A DNA stretch of 64,000 nt from Sutcliffiella horikoshii (GTDB lineage: Bacteria > Bacillota > Bacilli > Bacillales > Bacillaceae_I): the NCBI RefSeq assembly GCF_019931755.1, contig NZ_CP082918.1, positions 538,001 through 602,000 on the forward strand. The letters run 5' to 3'. The translations under genes and the position numbers were made by a program. Positions 8,054 through 16,148 of this stretch are shown here, piece by piece (positions within the stretch are counted from its first letter, which is position 1; each line of letters starts with the position of its first letter). The notes under the pieces were generated by a model that saw only the letters and a program-made list of their open reading frames with translations, was not told where the DNA came from and made no database searches.

Positions 8054-8207
8054 ATTCCTCTTCGCTATCTAGGTCAAAATCAGTGAAAGTTTCAGCTTTC
8101 TCACCTTGAACTACATTTTCTCCATTTAAGTAAACTACCATAGAGTCATTCTCTTCATCAGAATACACATGTGCGCCGTTTTCTTCCTTTGCGTTTTGAT
8201 GGTCATA
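8052..8207 (-). pseudogene. C-terminal remnant of an acidic protein
   Basis: The minus strand has 52 codons open before a stop, encoding an acidic peptide (segments ENGAHVYSDEEND, MVVYLNGENVVQG and a tail DFDLDSEEE). No start codon is near the 5' end; a TGA at 8208-8210 closes the frame just upstream, next to the end of the 8215-8649 gene. It looks like the surviving 3' end of a gene. A very short real gene from an internal ATG is less likely. Confidence 0.45.
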
Positions 8208-8214
8208 TCAAAAC

Positions 8215-8649
8215 CTATATAAATGCTAAAAGAAAAGCAATCCCCCAACTCCCAACAAAAAAGATCAAACTAGAAATGAAATATAAACTCATTTCAGGGG
8301 AACTCGCGGCTTCATATTGATGTTCATAATGGTTATTGGTAAGAAACTTTGCGATGGTTCCTTGAGAGTTTGTGCTGGCTTTACTTGTGATACCGGTGAT
8401 CCAACCTAACCCAAACAGACACAGGCTGGAGATGAATATAGTATCAATGAATTTCCAGTTTCCGAGTAAACTGATGGCATAAGTTCCGCCTATCATTAAT
8501 GAAAGCAAGATAACAATGATTGTGGTATTAAGGTATTTAGGGTTTATACGTTTTTGTAAAGCCTTGCCGATAAAGTCGATTGAAAAAGCTGCTAGCGTAA
8601 AAAGGATTAAAAGAATAATCGTAAAAGCCACACTATAGTAATAATTCAT
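8215..8649 (-). CDS. Four-helix membrane protein
   Basis: A 144-residue protein with four to five hydrophobic segments and a polar loop (about 90-118). A strong ribosome binding site (taggaggtggggga) precedes ATG 8649. The family is not recognised. Its 3' end is directly followed by the remnant at 8052-8207. Confidence 0.75.
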   Translation of the reverse strand: MNYYYSVAFTIILLILFTLAAFSIDFIGKALQKRINPKYLNTTIIVILLSLMIGGTYAISLLGNWKFIDTIFISSLCLFGLGWITGITSKASTNSQGTIAKFLTNNHYEHQYEAASSPEMSLYFISSLIFFVGSWGIAFLLAFI

Positions 8650-8725
8650 TCCCCCACCTCCTAAGTAACTTCACATCGGTATATCTCTATTACGTTTAGA
8701 ATGGAGTAAAGTTCCAGTACTTAAA

Positions 8726-8756
8726 GAAAAATGGGACATCGTGCCTGTCCCCTCGA
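8726..8756. repeat. REP-like element, single arm
   Basis: atgggacatcgtgcctgtcc followed by cctcgac matches the repeat between divergent genes. Confidence 0.75.
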
Positions 8757-8837
8757 CTCCCCTCTCCAAAAAAAATGTTTATCCCCCATCCCCTTAACAA
8801 ATACTATCCACGTACATACAGGATAGGAGTGTTTAAG

Positions 8838-9674
8838 ATGTCTCAAGATATGAACTATAGCGATGACAATAAATTTATCCCGGTGACCTCGATTTCGGCA
8901 CATAGTGGGAAACATGTCACCTTGGATTTGTATTACTACACGAACCAAGTGGTGAATATTTGCATCTACGGAAACTCGGAGGACTGGGTGTTGATTGATA
9001 CAGGAATGCCGAAGTCCGCAAGAGAGATTCTTTCTGTGGTGGAGAACCATTTAGGGAAAGGTGCCCGCCCGAAAGCAATCATTTTGACGCACGGTCATTT
9101 TGATCATGTCGGGGCGTCGGTGGAGCTGGTGCGGCATTGGGAGGTTCCGGTGTATGCGCATGAGCTGGAGCTTCCGTACCTGACCGGAAAAAGCGATTAT
9201 CCTGAGCCGGATCCGAGTGTAGAAGGGGGCCTCGTTGCGAAAGTGTCCTCCTATTTTCCCAACGAAACAACCGATCTCAGCGGGCATGTCCATGCACTCC
9301 CTGCTGACGGTACTGTACCGGGTATGGAAGGCTGGCGCTGGATTCACACGCCAGGTCACTCGCCGGGACATGTCTCTCTGTTTCGCGAGTCAGACCGCAC
9401 CCTCATCGCAGGGGATGCGTTTGTCACAGTAAGGCAGGACTCGCTGTATAAAGTGCTTGTCCAACAACAGGAAGTCTGCGGGCCGCCGCGGTATTTTACA
9501 ACGGATTGGCACGCGGCATGGGAATCAGTGAAAAAAATGGAAGCGTTAAAGCCGCAAGTTGCCGTCACTGGTCATGGGCCGGCCATGGAAGGTGAGGAAC
9601 TGGCCCAAGGACTCACTAAACTTGTACAAAATTTTGAATCAATCGCTATTCCGGACTACGGAAAATATGTATAA
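8838..9674 (+). CDS. MBL-fold metallo-hydrolase
   Basis: A 278-residue metallo-beta-lactamase-fold hydrolase with all metal ligands: THGHFDHVG (His85, His87, Asp89, His90), HTPGHSPGH, the Asp of LIAGDAF and a C-terminal VTGHGP. It resembles glyoxalase II-like thiolesterases; the substrate is unknown. ATG 8838 with ataggagtg is preferred over the frame start at 8775. The zinc alcohol dehydrogenase gene follows 15 nt downstream, so the pair may detoxify an aldehyde and its thioester, which is inference. Confidence 0.92.
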   Translation: MSQDMNYSDDNKFIPVTSISAHSGKHVTLDLYYYTNQVVNICIYGNSEDWVLIDTGMPKSAREILSVVENHLGKGARPKAIILTHGHFDHVGASVELVRHWEVPVYAHELELPYLTGKSDYPEPDPSVEGGLVAKVSSYFPNETTDLSGHVHALPADGTVPGMEGWRWIHTPGHSPGHVSLFRESDRTLIAGDAFVTVRQDSLYKVLVQQQEVCGPPRYFTTDWHAAWESVKKMEALKPQVAVTGHGPAMEGEELAQGLTKLVQNFESIAIPDYGKYV

Positions 9675-9689
9675 CAAAAGGAGAACATC

Positions 9690-10823
9690 ATGAAAGCAGT
9701 CACCTACCAAGGGAAAAACACAGTAGTGGTAAAAAAAGTAGAAGCACCAAAAATTCAGGACCGTGAAGACGTCATTATCAGGATAACTTCGACTGCCATC
9801 TGTGGATCGGATCTTCATCTATACCAAGGGAATTTCCCATTACCGATCGGCTATATCATCGGGCACGAACCAATGGGGATTGTGGAGGAAGTGGGACCGG
9901 ACGTGACAAAGGTGAAAAAGGGTGACCGCGTTGTCATCCCATTTACCGTCGCTTGCGGAAGATGCCATTACTGCGAACACGAGCTGGAAAGTCAATGTGA
10001 TAACTCCAACCCGCACTATGACTCCGGAGGATATTTCGGCTACTCCGAAAAATTCGGAAATCATCCTGGCGGACAGGCAGAATACCTGCGCGTCCCGTTT
10101 GGCAACTTTACCCCATTTGTCATCCCGGAGGACTGCGAGCTGGAGGATGAATCACTCCTCCTCTTATCGGACGTCTTGCCAACTGCCTACTGGAGCGTGG
10201 TGAATGCAGGTGTGAAAGAGGGAGACACGGTCATTGTCCTAGGCTGCGGACCTGTAGGACTCATGGCCCAGCAATTCGCCTGGCAAAAAGGTGCCAAACG
10301 AGTCATCGCCGTCGATTACATTGGCAACAGGCTACAGCACTCCAAGCAACACATGCAAACAGAAGTCTTCGATTTCACCAAATATGACGACATGGGCGAA
10401 ACCCTCAAGGAAGTGACAAAAGGCGGAGCCGACGTTGTCATCGACTGCGTCGGGATGGACGGGAAAAAGTCCCCGCTAGAATGGGTCGAGCAAAAAATGA
10501 AACTTCAAGGCGGAACACTTGGCCCGATCCAAATTGCCACCAAAGCCGTGCGAAAAGCAGGTACGTTACAGATTACAGGTGTGTATGGCGGATTGTACAA
10601 TATGTTCCCGCTAGGACCGTTTTTCACCAGGAACATCAATATAAGAATGGGACAGGCCCCAGCTCGTCATTTTATGCCACACCTGTATGATCAAATTAAG
10701 AGTGGGAAACTTGATCCGACCAAAATCATTACACATAAAATGTCCTTGGATGAGGCAGCGCATGGATACGACATATTTAACAAAAAAGAAGATGACTGTA
10801 TTAAGGTGATTTTGAAGCCATGA
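9690..10823 (+). CDS. Zinc-dependent alcohol dehydrogenase
   Basis: A 377-residue medium-chain dehydrogenase. Catalytic zinc ligands are Cys38 (AICGSDLH) and His59-Glu60 (GHEPMG). The structural zinc Cys are at 89, 92, 95 and 103 (CGRCHYCEHELESQC). The Rossmann glycines are in VIVLGCGPVGL. Length and the long insertion after the structural zinc resemble the formaldehyde-dehydrogenase-like subgroup that works without glutathione. aaaggag precedes ATG 9690. It is probably co-transcribed with the MBL hydrolase. Confidence 0.93.
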   Translation: MKAVTYQGKNTVVVKKVEAPKIQDREDVIIRITSTAICGSDLHLYQGNFPLPIGYIIGHEPMGIVEEVGPDVTKVKKGDRVVIPFTVACGRCHYCEHELESQCDNSNPHYDSGGYFGYSEKFGNHPGGQAEYLRVPFGNFTPFVIPEDCELEDESLLLLSDVLPTAYWSVVNAGVKEGDTVIVLGCGPVGLMAQQFAWQKGAKRVIAVDYIGNRLQHSKQHMQTEVFDFTKYDDMGETLKEVTKGGADVVIDCVGMDGKKSPLEWVEQKMKLQGGTLGPIQIATKAVRKAGTLQITGVYGGLYNMFPLGPFFTRNINIRMGQAPARHFMPHLYDQIKSGKLDPTKIITHKMSLDEAAHGYDIFNKKEDDCIKVILKP

Positions 10824-10838
10824 TTGGGTCCGTTAAAG

Positions 10839-10865
10839 CGAGGGGGCAATATAATGTACCCCTCG
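10839..10865. other. GC-rich hairpin after the alcohol dehydrogenase gene
   Basis: cgagggg (10839-10845) and cccctcg (10859-10865) pair perfectly, but no T run follows, so it is a weak or factor-dependent terminator at best. Confidence 0.4.
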
Positions 10866-10993
10866 TAAAGGACAAGTTGATTAAGGGTCAAGTAGCAGCT
10901 GGTACTTCGACCGACTTAGTTCAAGGTCCCTGTCTTCAAAATATAAAACGCTTGGAATAAATAACTATATATTGTAATATATTCATATAGAAT

Positions 10994-11092
10994 ATCCACT
11001 AGGGGAGCCAATAGGCTGAGACGGAGCTTTACGCGACGGACCCTTTGAACCTGATCTGGGTGATACCAGCGGAGGAAAGTGGTGCATTGAGT
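10994..11092 (+). promoter_or_regulatory. TPP (thiamine pyrophosphate) riboswitch
   Basis: The TPP aptamer is clear: aggggagcca, then the conserved ggctgagac (11014-11022), accctttgaacctgatctgg (11040-11059) and gtgataccagcggaggaaag. It lies upstream of tenA, and a terminator hairpin follows as the expression platform, so high TPP should stop transcription before tenA. Confidence 0.95.
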
Positions 11093-11113
11093 TTAGTACG
11101 TACATATTCTCAT

Positions 11114-11146
11114 GCTCCTCTTTCCCATGGAAGAGGAGCTTTTTTC
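11114..11146 (+). terminator. Riboswitch-controlled terminator
   Basis: A 9-bp stem gctcctctt/aagaggagc with an 8-nt loop and six T lies between the TPP aptamer and tenA, as expected for transcription attenuation. Confidence 0.9.
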
Positions 11147-11222
11147 GTTAAAATAGCTAGGCTTGCTTCTTCTTTGGGAAAAGGTGGGTATTCTCCTAAT
11201 TAATTTTGAGGAGGAATACGAC

Positions 11223-11912
11223 ATGAAGTTTTCAGAGCAGTTACGAAGAGAGGCAGATCCCATTTTTCAGGCGATTTTTGAACATCCGTTTGTAAAAGGG
11301 ATCGGGGGAGGAAATGTACCAAAAGAGGCACTTATTCATTATGTAGAGCAAGATTTTGAGTATCTATCAACTTTTTGCAGAATTTATGGTCTGGCTGTTT
11401 CTAAATGCACCGACCGGGAAGATATGGCATTTTTTCAACAACAAATAGGGTTTGTGTTAAATTCTGAGGTGCATCCACACAATAATTTTTGTGAAGTAGC
11501 TGGCGTGCGTTATGAGGAATTACAAAAAGCACCACTTGCTCCGACTGCCCACCACTATACACGGCATATGATGGAAGCGGCAGCAAACGGGACACTAGGC
11601 GAAACACTTGCTGCCCTTGCCCCTTGCCCTTGGACATATTGGGAAATTGGGAAAAAGCTTATTCAAGAAGTGAAGCCAACACCTGATCATCCTTTTTATG
11701 AATGGATCATGTTTTACGGAAACGAGGAAGTGACTTCGATCACACAAGTGTTCATGGACAAAATTGATGCTTGTGCATCAACAGCAGGTGAAGAAGAAAA
11801 ACAACGTATGCGAGACCATTTTATAACGAGCACACAATTAGAACACCAATTTTGGACAATGGCTTATACGCAGGAAAAGTGGCCTGTTGCTTTGGATCGG
11901 GTTAGAGTTTAG
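11223..11912 (+). CDS. tenA: Thiaminase II (aminopyrimidine aminohydrolase) TenA
   Basis: A 229-residue TenA protein. Asp44 (YVEQDFEYL), catalytic Cys135 (LAPCPWTYWEIG) and a late Glu (LEHQFW) match the active-site pattern of Bacillus TenA. It hydrolyses aminopyrimidine breakdown products of thiamine for salvage. ATG 11223 follows tgaggagg; the frame open from 11163 overlaps the leader and is not used. It is preceded by a TPP riboswitch, and no other thiamine gene is adjacent, so it is a single-gene TPP regulon member here. Confidence 0.95.
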   Translation: MKFSEQLRREADPIFQAIFEHPFVKGIGGGNVPKEALIHYVEQDFEYLSTFCRIYGLAVSKCTDREDMAFFQQQIGFVLNSEVHPHNNFCEVAGVRYEELQKAPLAPTAHHYTRHMMEAAANGTLGETLAALAPCPWTYWEIGKKLIQEVKPTPDHPFYEWIMFYGNEEVTSITQVFMDKIDACASTAGEEEKQRMRDHFITSTQLEHQFWTMAYTQEKWPVALDRVRV

Positions 11913-11994
11913 TAGATAGTTTAGTAACATTAGGGTACAGTAAAGGTCCTATGACCGGCTAGTATAATTTTTTGAATGAGAGAGGTTTGAAAAA

Positions 11995-12029
11995 TGCAGG
12001 TGATCATAATGATTACCTGCATTTTTTTA
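11995..12029 (+). terminator. Rho-independent terminator of tenA
   Basis: A long stem tgcaggtgatcat/atgattacctgca is followed by T7. The outer stem is the same as that of the terminator at 5424. Confidence 0.88.
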
Positions 12030-12188
12030 TTTTTTAGTACTTTCATAGAATAATAAAAATTAAACAAACGTTTGTAGAAACTGAAATTCATCATTGTAAC
12101 AAAAGTTCTAAAAACCATTCGACAAACCTCAACCATTTTTGCATGCTATTTTAAAATATCTTCTAGCTATCCACAAAAGCTAAACCAC
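12030..12188. other. Gene-free spacer with a palindrome
   Basis: No convincing gene is seen here; a minus-strand frame is open but shows no ribosome binding site. A perfect 12-nt palindrome acaaacgtttgt lies at 12064-12075 and could be a protein-binding site. Confidence 0.4.
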
Positions 12189-12223
12189 TAAAAACTGGGC
12201 CACCGTGCCTGTCCCCTCCACCC
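12189..12223. repeat. REP-like element, single arm
   Basis: aactgggccaccgtgcctgt followed by cccctccaccc matches the repeat, just upstream of the padR promoter. Confidence 0.78.
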
Positions 12224-12232
12224 AAAATCCCC

Positions 12233-12281
12233 TTGCATAAATATGTCGCACCGTGATATAGTCAAACTACGACATATGTCA
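12233..12281 (+). promoter_or_regulatory. Promoter and operator of the padR/DUF2812 operon
   Basis: ttgcat (12233-12238) and tatagt (12257-12262) are separated by 18 nt and resemble a sigma-A promoter. A perfect 10-nt palindrome gacatatgtc (12271-12280) lies at the likely transcription start, within a larger imperfect symmetry tgtcgc...gcgaca. This fits PadR autoregulation. Confidence 0.6.
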
Positions 12282-12307
12282 CAACGCGACACACTTGAAA
12301 GATAGAG

Positions 12308-12646
12308 GTGACCATATTGGATCTATCCAAAATCATAAAAAAATACATACCCATGACTGAAACCGCATTCTACATATTGCTGTCATTGACAGAACCGCGC
12401 CATGGCTATGGAATCATCAAACACGTCGAAGAAATCTCTAACGGTCGTATCCGCCTGGGCTCTGGAACCATTTACGGAACGCTGACGAAAATGCAAAAGG
12501 ATGGAGTTATCACCGTGTTTGCGGATGCCGAGCGGAAAACGGTGTACGAAATCACCGATAGCGGCAAAGAGCTGATTACCGCAGAAATCGAGCGATTGAA
12601 GGAGCTTCACGGAAACGCATTGAAGTACGAGGGGGAATTCCTATGA
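12308..12646 (+). CDS. PadR-family transcriptional regulator
   Basis: A regulator of up to 112 residues. The PadR pattern is clear: TETAFYILLSLTEPRHGYGII, then SGTIYGTLTKMQKDGVI (recognition helix) and the wing ERKTVYEITDSG. The frame opens with GTG 12308; TTG 12317 with agaggtg upstream, or ATG 12353, could be the true start. The stop overlaps the start of the DUF2812 gene by 4 nt. PadR/DUF2812 pairs are widespread in Firmicutes; the regulator likely controls the pair. Confidence 0.9.
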   Translation: MTILDLSKIIKKYIPMTETAFYILLSLTEPRHGYGIIKHVEEISNGRIRLGSGTIYGTLTKMQKDGVITVFADAERKTVYEITDSGKELITAEIERLKELHGNALKYEGEFL

Positions 12647-13836
12647 AAACAATCATCAAACCATTATGGAGCTACGATGTACAGAAAACCGAACAATTGC
12701 TTACCGACCAGGCAAAAGCAGGCTATCACCTAACACAGCTTAACCGCTTCAAACGCCGCTTCACTTTCGAAAAGGGCAACCCAAAAGACGTAACCTACCG
12801 AATCGGCTACGACAAAATAAAACCCGCAACCCTTTCCAACACCATGCGCAATGACGGCTGGGAAAAAGTCACCCAAAGTGGCAAGTGGTATGTGATCGCA
12901 AACGAGAAACCGCAGGCAGAAGTGACTACTTCCACAAGTCGCGACGCCATCATCAAACGAAACAACTATATCTTTTATGCATTCATGGCCATACTCATCT
13001 ACATAACCGGTGCAATGCTGGTAAACATAGCCCTCTTCTCCACCGTCTTTTTTGCAAGTGACGGAAACGTGGAAGTAGTGGAAAGTCCACTCTGGATCAT
13101 CACCTACACCGGCTCAGCCCTAAGTACCGCTTTCTACTTTTTTATGATCTACTCTGTTTGGAAAATAAAGAAAACAAACAAATCCCTGTCACAAGAGAAC
13201 CAAACAACATATTCGTCCCAACACACCCTAGATAAGAAAAACCTTACGAAAGCAGAAGAAAAACAACTAAAACGAGATGGACTAATCATTAAACGCCGCA
13301 AATTCGGCTGGATGTACTCGCCTGATAAACTGGAAAAGTGGCTAGAGCAACACGCAGCAGAAGGAAATCGCCTCCACCGCGTCAGCAAACTTGGCACCAC
13401 CTTCTATTTCCGAGAAGGCGAGCCACAACATATCAAATACAGCGCAGACTACCAAAATCTATCGAATGATAGTTATTTCGAGATTCATAGACAAGCAGGT
13501 TGGAAGGATATATTCAGCTCCAAGGGTGCCATCCAAAAATGGACCATCTGGAGCAAGGAATACGAAGAAGGCGAAACACCACCAGCCTTGTACAGCGACA
13601 AAACGCACAAGCTCAAGCAAGCAAAGAAAGTCGCCTTCTCTTATACCGTGATCTTCCTACCGATGGTTCTAATGTATATGTTCATCGCCAGCATAAACAT
13701 AGGCTTTCTGTTTCGAAAAGAAGAGGCGTGGACGTTACATGATACCAATACCATTATGTTTTTCCTTTGTATTCTCGTGTTCGGTACATTCATCACAAAG
13801 ACTTGGATGTATTACTTTAGGCTGCGGAGAGCTTGA
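12643..13836 (+). CDS. DUF2812 membrane protein with two DUF2812 units
   Basis: A 397-residue protein. An N-terminal DUF2812 unit (about 1-75; LWSYDVQKTEQLLTDQAKAG, then GNPKDVTYRIGYDK) is followed by two membrane segments (about 110-185). A second DUF2812-like unit follows (about 225-315; FGWMYSPDKLEKWLEQHAAEG, EPQHIKYSADYQ), then two more membrane segments. Most family members have one unit, so this is an internal duplication. The function of DUF2812 is unknown. It is coupled to the upstream padR through an ATGA overlap. Confidence 0.85.
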   Translation: MKTIIKPLWSYDVQKTEQLLTDQAKAGYHLTQLNRFKRRFTFEKGNPKDVTYRIGYDKIKPATLSNTMRNDGWEKVTQSGKWYVIANEKPQAEVTTSTSRDAIIKRNNYIFYAFMAILIYITGAMLVNIALFSTVFFASDGNVEVVESPLWIITYTGSALSTAFYFFMIYSVWKIKKTNKSLSQENQTTYSSQHTLDKKNLTKAEEKQLKRDGLIIKRRKFGWMYSPDKLEKWLEQHAAEGNRLHRVSKLGTTFYFREGEPQHIKYSADYQNLSNDSYFEIHRQAGWKDIFSSKGAIQKWTIWSKEYEEGETPPALYSDKTHKLKQAKKVAFSYTVIFLPMVLMYMFIASINIGFLFRKEEAWTLHDTNTIMFFLCILVFGTFITKTWMYYFRLRRA

Positions 13837-13855
13837 AGGTAGATGAAGCAATAAT

Positions 13856-13895
13856 AAAATGACCATTAGAACCCCACGGTTTTAATGGTCATTTT
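13856..13895. terminator. Bidirectional terminator
   Basis: The stem aatgaccatta/taatggtcatt, flanked by A and T runs, lies between the convergent DUF2812 gene and the minus-strand membrane protein gene. Confidence 0.85.
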
Positions 13896-13929
13896 CATAG
13901 ATGTCCTACAAAGAACTATTGCTTTTTCA

Positions 13930-14415
13930 TCAAAAATCTTCACTGCTTTTGTCCGGTGTCAATGCAAATATAATCCCAATGGTGTTTGGTGGAACGCTGG
14001 CAAGCAGGAACCACCAGTTGCCGGTAGTAATAGATAGGATTCCAAAACAAATAACGGACAAGGCCACAATGAAAATACCGAATTTGACTTTAGAGGGCTT
14101 CAACGGCTCCGACATATTCATATTGATGGACAAGATCATGCCTGTAAATCCCCAGCTCGTCATGTGAACAACCATAATGACAGCAAGAACGATGGCGGGC
14201 CTTAACTCCATACCGAACATGATCAACGTAAATAATAAATAAATGGAAGCAAGGGTGAAGAACCAAGAAATGGACCGGGCCTTTTGCCAAATATGGTCAT
14301 GCAGTTCATCCAATCCACGCTGCTTTTTGGCCATACGGCGGCCAAACCACCAAGCTAATATACCTATCACAGCTCCTCCATATAATCCTACCAACCCACC
14401 AATTTGTACCTCCAT
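13930..14415 (-). CDS. Membrane protein co-transcribed with an Xre regulator
   Basis: A 161-residue protein with four hydrophobic segments (about 5-25, 48-68, 75-100 and 112-150) and a charged cytoplasmic loop QKARS. Its start overlaps the stop of the Xre gene by 1 nt (TAATG). Small Xre regulator plus polytopic membrane protein pairs are common in Bacillus, with mostly unknown function. The family is not recognised. Confidence 0.8.
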   Translation of the reverse strand: MEVQIGGLVGLYGGAVIGILAWWFGRRMAKKQRGLDELHDHIWQKARSISWFFTLASIYLLFTLIMFGMELRPAIVLAVIMVVHMTSWGFTGMILSINMNMSEPLKPSKVKFGIFIVALSVICFGILSITTGNWWFLLASVPPNTIGIIFALTPDKSSEDF

Positions 14416-14630
14416 TATTCTTCTCCCCCTTCTTCTAAAATAAAGACCTCTTCAATGATGCAATCGAATACCTTTGAAATGTTATATGCTAGTTCAAGTG
14501 ATGGATTGTACTTTCCCGATTCAATCGCAATGATGGACTGTCTCGAGACGCCTACCTTTACGGCTAGGTCCTCTTGGGTCATCTTCGCAGCTTTGCGCAG
14601 ATCTTTAATCCGATTTTTCAACTTTTCCAC
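14415..14630 (-). CDS. Xre-family HTH regulator (YozG/YgzD-like)
   Basis: A 71-residue single-domain HTH protein. The helix-turn-helix [20 protein letters not shown] and the signature [19 protein letters not shown] are typical of this short Firmicute family. It probably binds the array of three palindromes lying 14-88 nt upstream of its start and so controls itself and the membrane protein gene. Confidence 0.92.
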   Translation of the reverse strand: MEKLKNRIKDLRKAAKMTQEDLAVKVGVSRQSIIAIESGKYNPSLELAYNISKVFDCIIEEVFILEEGGEE

Positions 14631-14643
14631 ACCTCAATTATTT

Positions 14644-14718
14644 TTGTAAAGCTAGCTTTACAATCGGTTGTAAGTAAAGCGTACTTTACATTTGGTGAAA
14701 TGTCAAGCATGCTTTACA
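14644..14718 (-). promoter_or_regulatory. Array of three operators with exact 28-bp spacing
   Basis: Site 1 (14644-14663) is the perfect palindrome ttgtaaagctagctttacaa. Site 2 (14674-14689) is gtaaag-cgta-ctttac. Site 3 (14701-14718) is tgtcaag-catg-ctttaca. The common form is tgtaaag-N4-ctttaca. Centres are at about 14653.5, 14681.5 and 14709.5, i.e. 28 bp apart each. Each half site also contains TTTACA, a -35-like element. Most likely the binding sites of the adjacent Xre regulator. Confidence 0.8.
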
Positions 14719-14727
14719 AAATAGGTT

Positions 14728-14755
14728 GTGGGGACAGGTTCCTCGACCCATTTTT
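14728..14755. repeat. Degenerate REP-like arm
   Basis: ggggacaggttcctcgaccc matches the repeat ends but differs in the core. Confidence 0.6.
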
Positions 14756-14885
14756 GGGGGAGTCGGAGTCGTGGCGGTAACGGGATAGGTACCGTTACTG
14801 ACCATTATGGAGAGAGAGGATAGTTTATCAACAATTCGAAAAAGGATACAATTAAGTTATAAAAATAAAAAGGATTTGATTAGTT

Positions 14886-15131
14886 ATGGAAGAAAGAATC
14901 AAGGAGTTAACACTTTTATTACTGTACCTAACATCATGGGAAGAAAAGAATATTCCAGGAGAAATGCGACGAAGTTGGAAAGGATACGATTTCGATATAT
15001 TAAACCAATTAAGCGAACAGGATTTTCTTCATGGCGGAAACCGTTCGAAATCCGTATATCTAACAGAAGAGGGTATAGAAGAAGCGAAAAAACTAGCTCA
15101 AAAGTATATTGGACAATTAGACAGCAACTAA
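14886..15131 (+). CDS. DUF6429-like protein
   Basis: An 81-residue protein with the pattern of DUF6429: MEERIKELTLLLLYLTSWEE, then WKGYDFDILNQLSEQDFL, and a winged-helix-like C-terminus SKSVYLTEEGIEEAKKLAQK. It looks like a small winged-helix domain. It starts at ATG 14886 with aaaaagg upstream. An overlapping frame at 14807-15208 has poor composition and was not kept. The function is unknown. Confidence 0.78.
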   Translation: MEERIKELTLLLLYLTSWEEKNIPGEMRRSWKGYDFDILNQLSEQDFLHGGNRSKSVYLTEEGIEEAKKLAQKYIGQLDSN

Positions 15132-15166
15132 AAAACAGTGGCGAAGGAATTTACCTTCGCCACTGC
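15130..15166 (-). terminator. Terminator of the minus-strand gene 15194-15529
   Basis: The perfect 12-bp stem cagtggcgaagg/ccttcgccactg is followed by a T run only on the minus strand (A6 on the plus strand). Confidence 0.82.
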
Positions 15167-15193
15167 CTACGTGTAACTCATAGACCGGCCTCT

Positions 15194-15529
15194 CTACTCC
15201 CTCGATAGAACCACCTTAAAAACAGAACGAAATATAAACACTACCACTAAAATAACAACTCCAGTCAATACAATCGCGTAATTCATCCCAATAGGGTTAA
15301 ACCAAGACCCATTTGGAGGAGTGATAAACGCCGCCCCCAACCAAACGGAAACAATAGTAGTAATGAAGTTTACTAAAATAATAAAGCGGACCTTAACTTT
15401 CATAGATAAGAAACCAACCAATCCAGCAAAAAAAAGTGTCCCTAAGAACAAAAAATTAGTTTTCTCCGGATACTGCGAAATTTCATAGTAGTGAAACAGA
15501 AACGGCATATGAATTAACGAAACTAGCAT
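15194..15529 (-). CDS. Four-helix membrane protein, start uncertain
   Basis: A protein of 111 residues from ATG 15529, with three to four hydrophobic segments. The start is odd: the strong ribosome binding site aagggggga on the minus strand (about 15550-15557) is well spaced for an in-frame ATT at 15546, not for the ATG 17 nt further on. Either ATT is used as a rare start, an original ATG mutated, or the ATG is reached inefficiently. The family is not recognised. Confidence 0.65.
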   Translation of the reverse strand: MLVSLIHMPFLFHYYEISQYPEKTNFLFLGTLFFAGLVGFLSMKVKVRFIILVNFITTIVSVWLGAAFITPPNGSWFNPIGMNYAIVLTGVVILVVVFIFRSVFKVVLSRE

Positions 15530-15564
15530 CCAAAAGTATTTAATGAAAATCCCCCCTTAATTAC

Positions 15565-15599
15565 AAAAACGTGGGTCGGCGTGCCTGTCCCCTCAGCCC
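15565..15599. repeat. REP-like element, single arm
   Basis: cgtgggtcggcgtgcctgtc followed by ccctcagccca matches the repeat. Its end forms the last codons of the gene at 15593. Confidence 0.8.
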
Positions 15600-16045
15600 A
15601 ATTCCTTATACACCTTCACAAAATAAACCTCTAAAACTTCCCCTAATTTACCGTCAAGCTGCCAATATTCGCTGTCGGCATTCTCGATAACAGTATAGAA
15701 CTCCTCCTCAGGTATCTCACCAGCTTCTAATGCTTGGTAAAGCTTCCACATCTGCAGGCCATACTTTTCTTCTATTAAAGCATATTCAGTTGCGTTAATT
15801 TCCTTAAGCGCCCGCACCAATTCTTCAAAATAACGGTCTACCCCTAACGCTTCTATATGCATAGAACACCAGTTAAATAGACCCTCATGCCCACCACTTT
15901 CAAGCTCGGAGTAGTAATGGTAGACCATAAAAGCTTGATTAGCAGTTTCATTGTCCGTAGGAAATTCGTATTCGCTCAGTAAAGAAATCATCGCATTCCA
16001 AATGTCTTCATTGGTTATCAATTCTGTATTATTTTTATCTGCCAA
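15593..16045 (-). CDS. Acidic protein, probably DUF4375 (DMP19-like)
   Basis: An acidic protein of about 150 residues. The segment VYHYYSELESGGHEGLFNW resembles the DUF4375/DMP19 pattern, in which EVNNGGF is typical. DMP19 of Neisseria is a DNA mimic, but most family members are uncharacterised. TTG 16045 is chosen because ggaggg lies 6-10 nt upstream; the frame extends to 16120 but that part is hydrophobic and has no signals. The last codons run into a REP-like element. Confidence 0.65.
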   Translation of the reverse strand: MADKNNTELITNEDIWNAMISLLSEYEFPTDNETANQAFMVYHYYSELESGGHEGLFNWCSMHIEALGVDRYFEELVRALKEINATEYALIEEKYGLQMWKLYQALEAGEIPEEEFYTVIENADSEYWQLDGKLGEVLEVYFVKVYKELG

Positions 16046-16148
16046 ATGAATCCCTCCAAACTTTCTTACTAACAGTGGTAATAATGTAACATTATGTAAT
16101 ATGATTATAACAGATAGCATCGTATCAATTGGACGGAAGGAGAATGGT

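Noticed and set aside
11930..12136. Minus-strand frame of 68 codons after tenA
   Set aside because: It runs through the tenA terminator, and the apparent hydrophobic protein comes from AT-rich sequence.
14773..14799. Hairpin ggtaacgg/ccgttac
   Set aside because: Short, without T run or conserved partner gene; not enough for a terminator or riboswitch call.
14807..15208. Plus-strand frame of 133 codons
   Set aside because: It overlaps the DUF6429-like gene in another frame and has an Arg/Ser-rich shadow composition.
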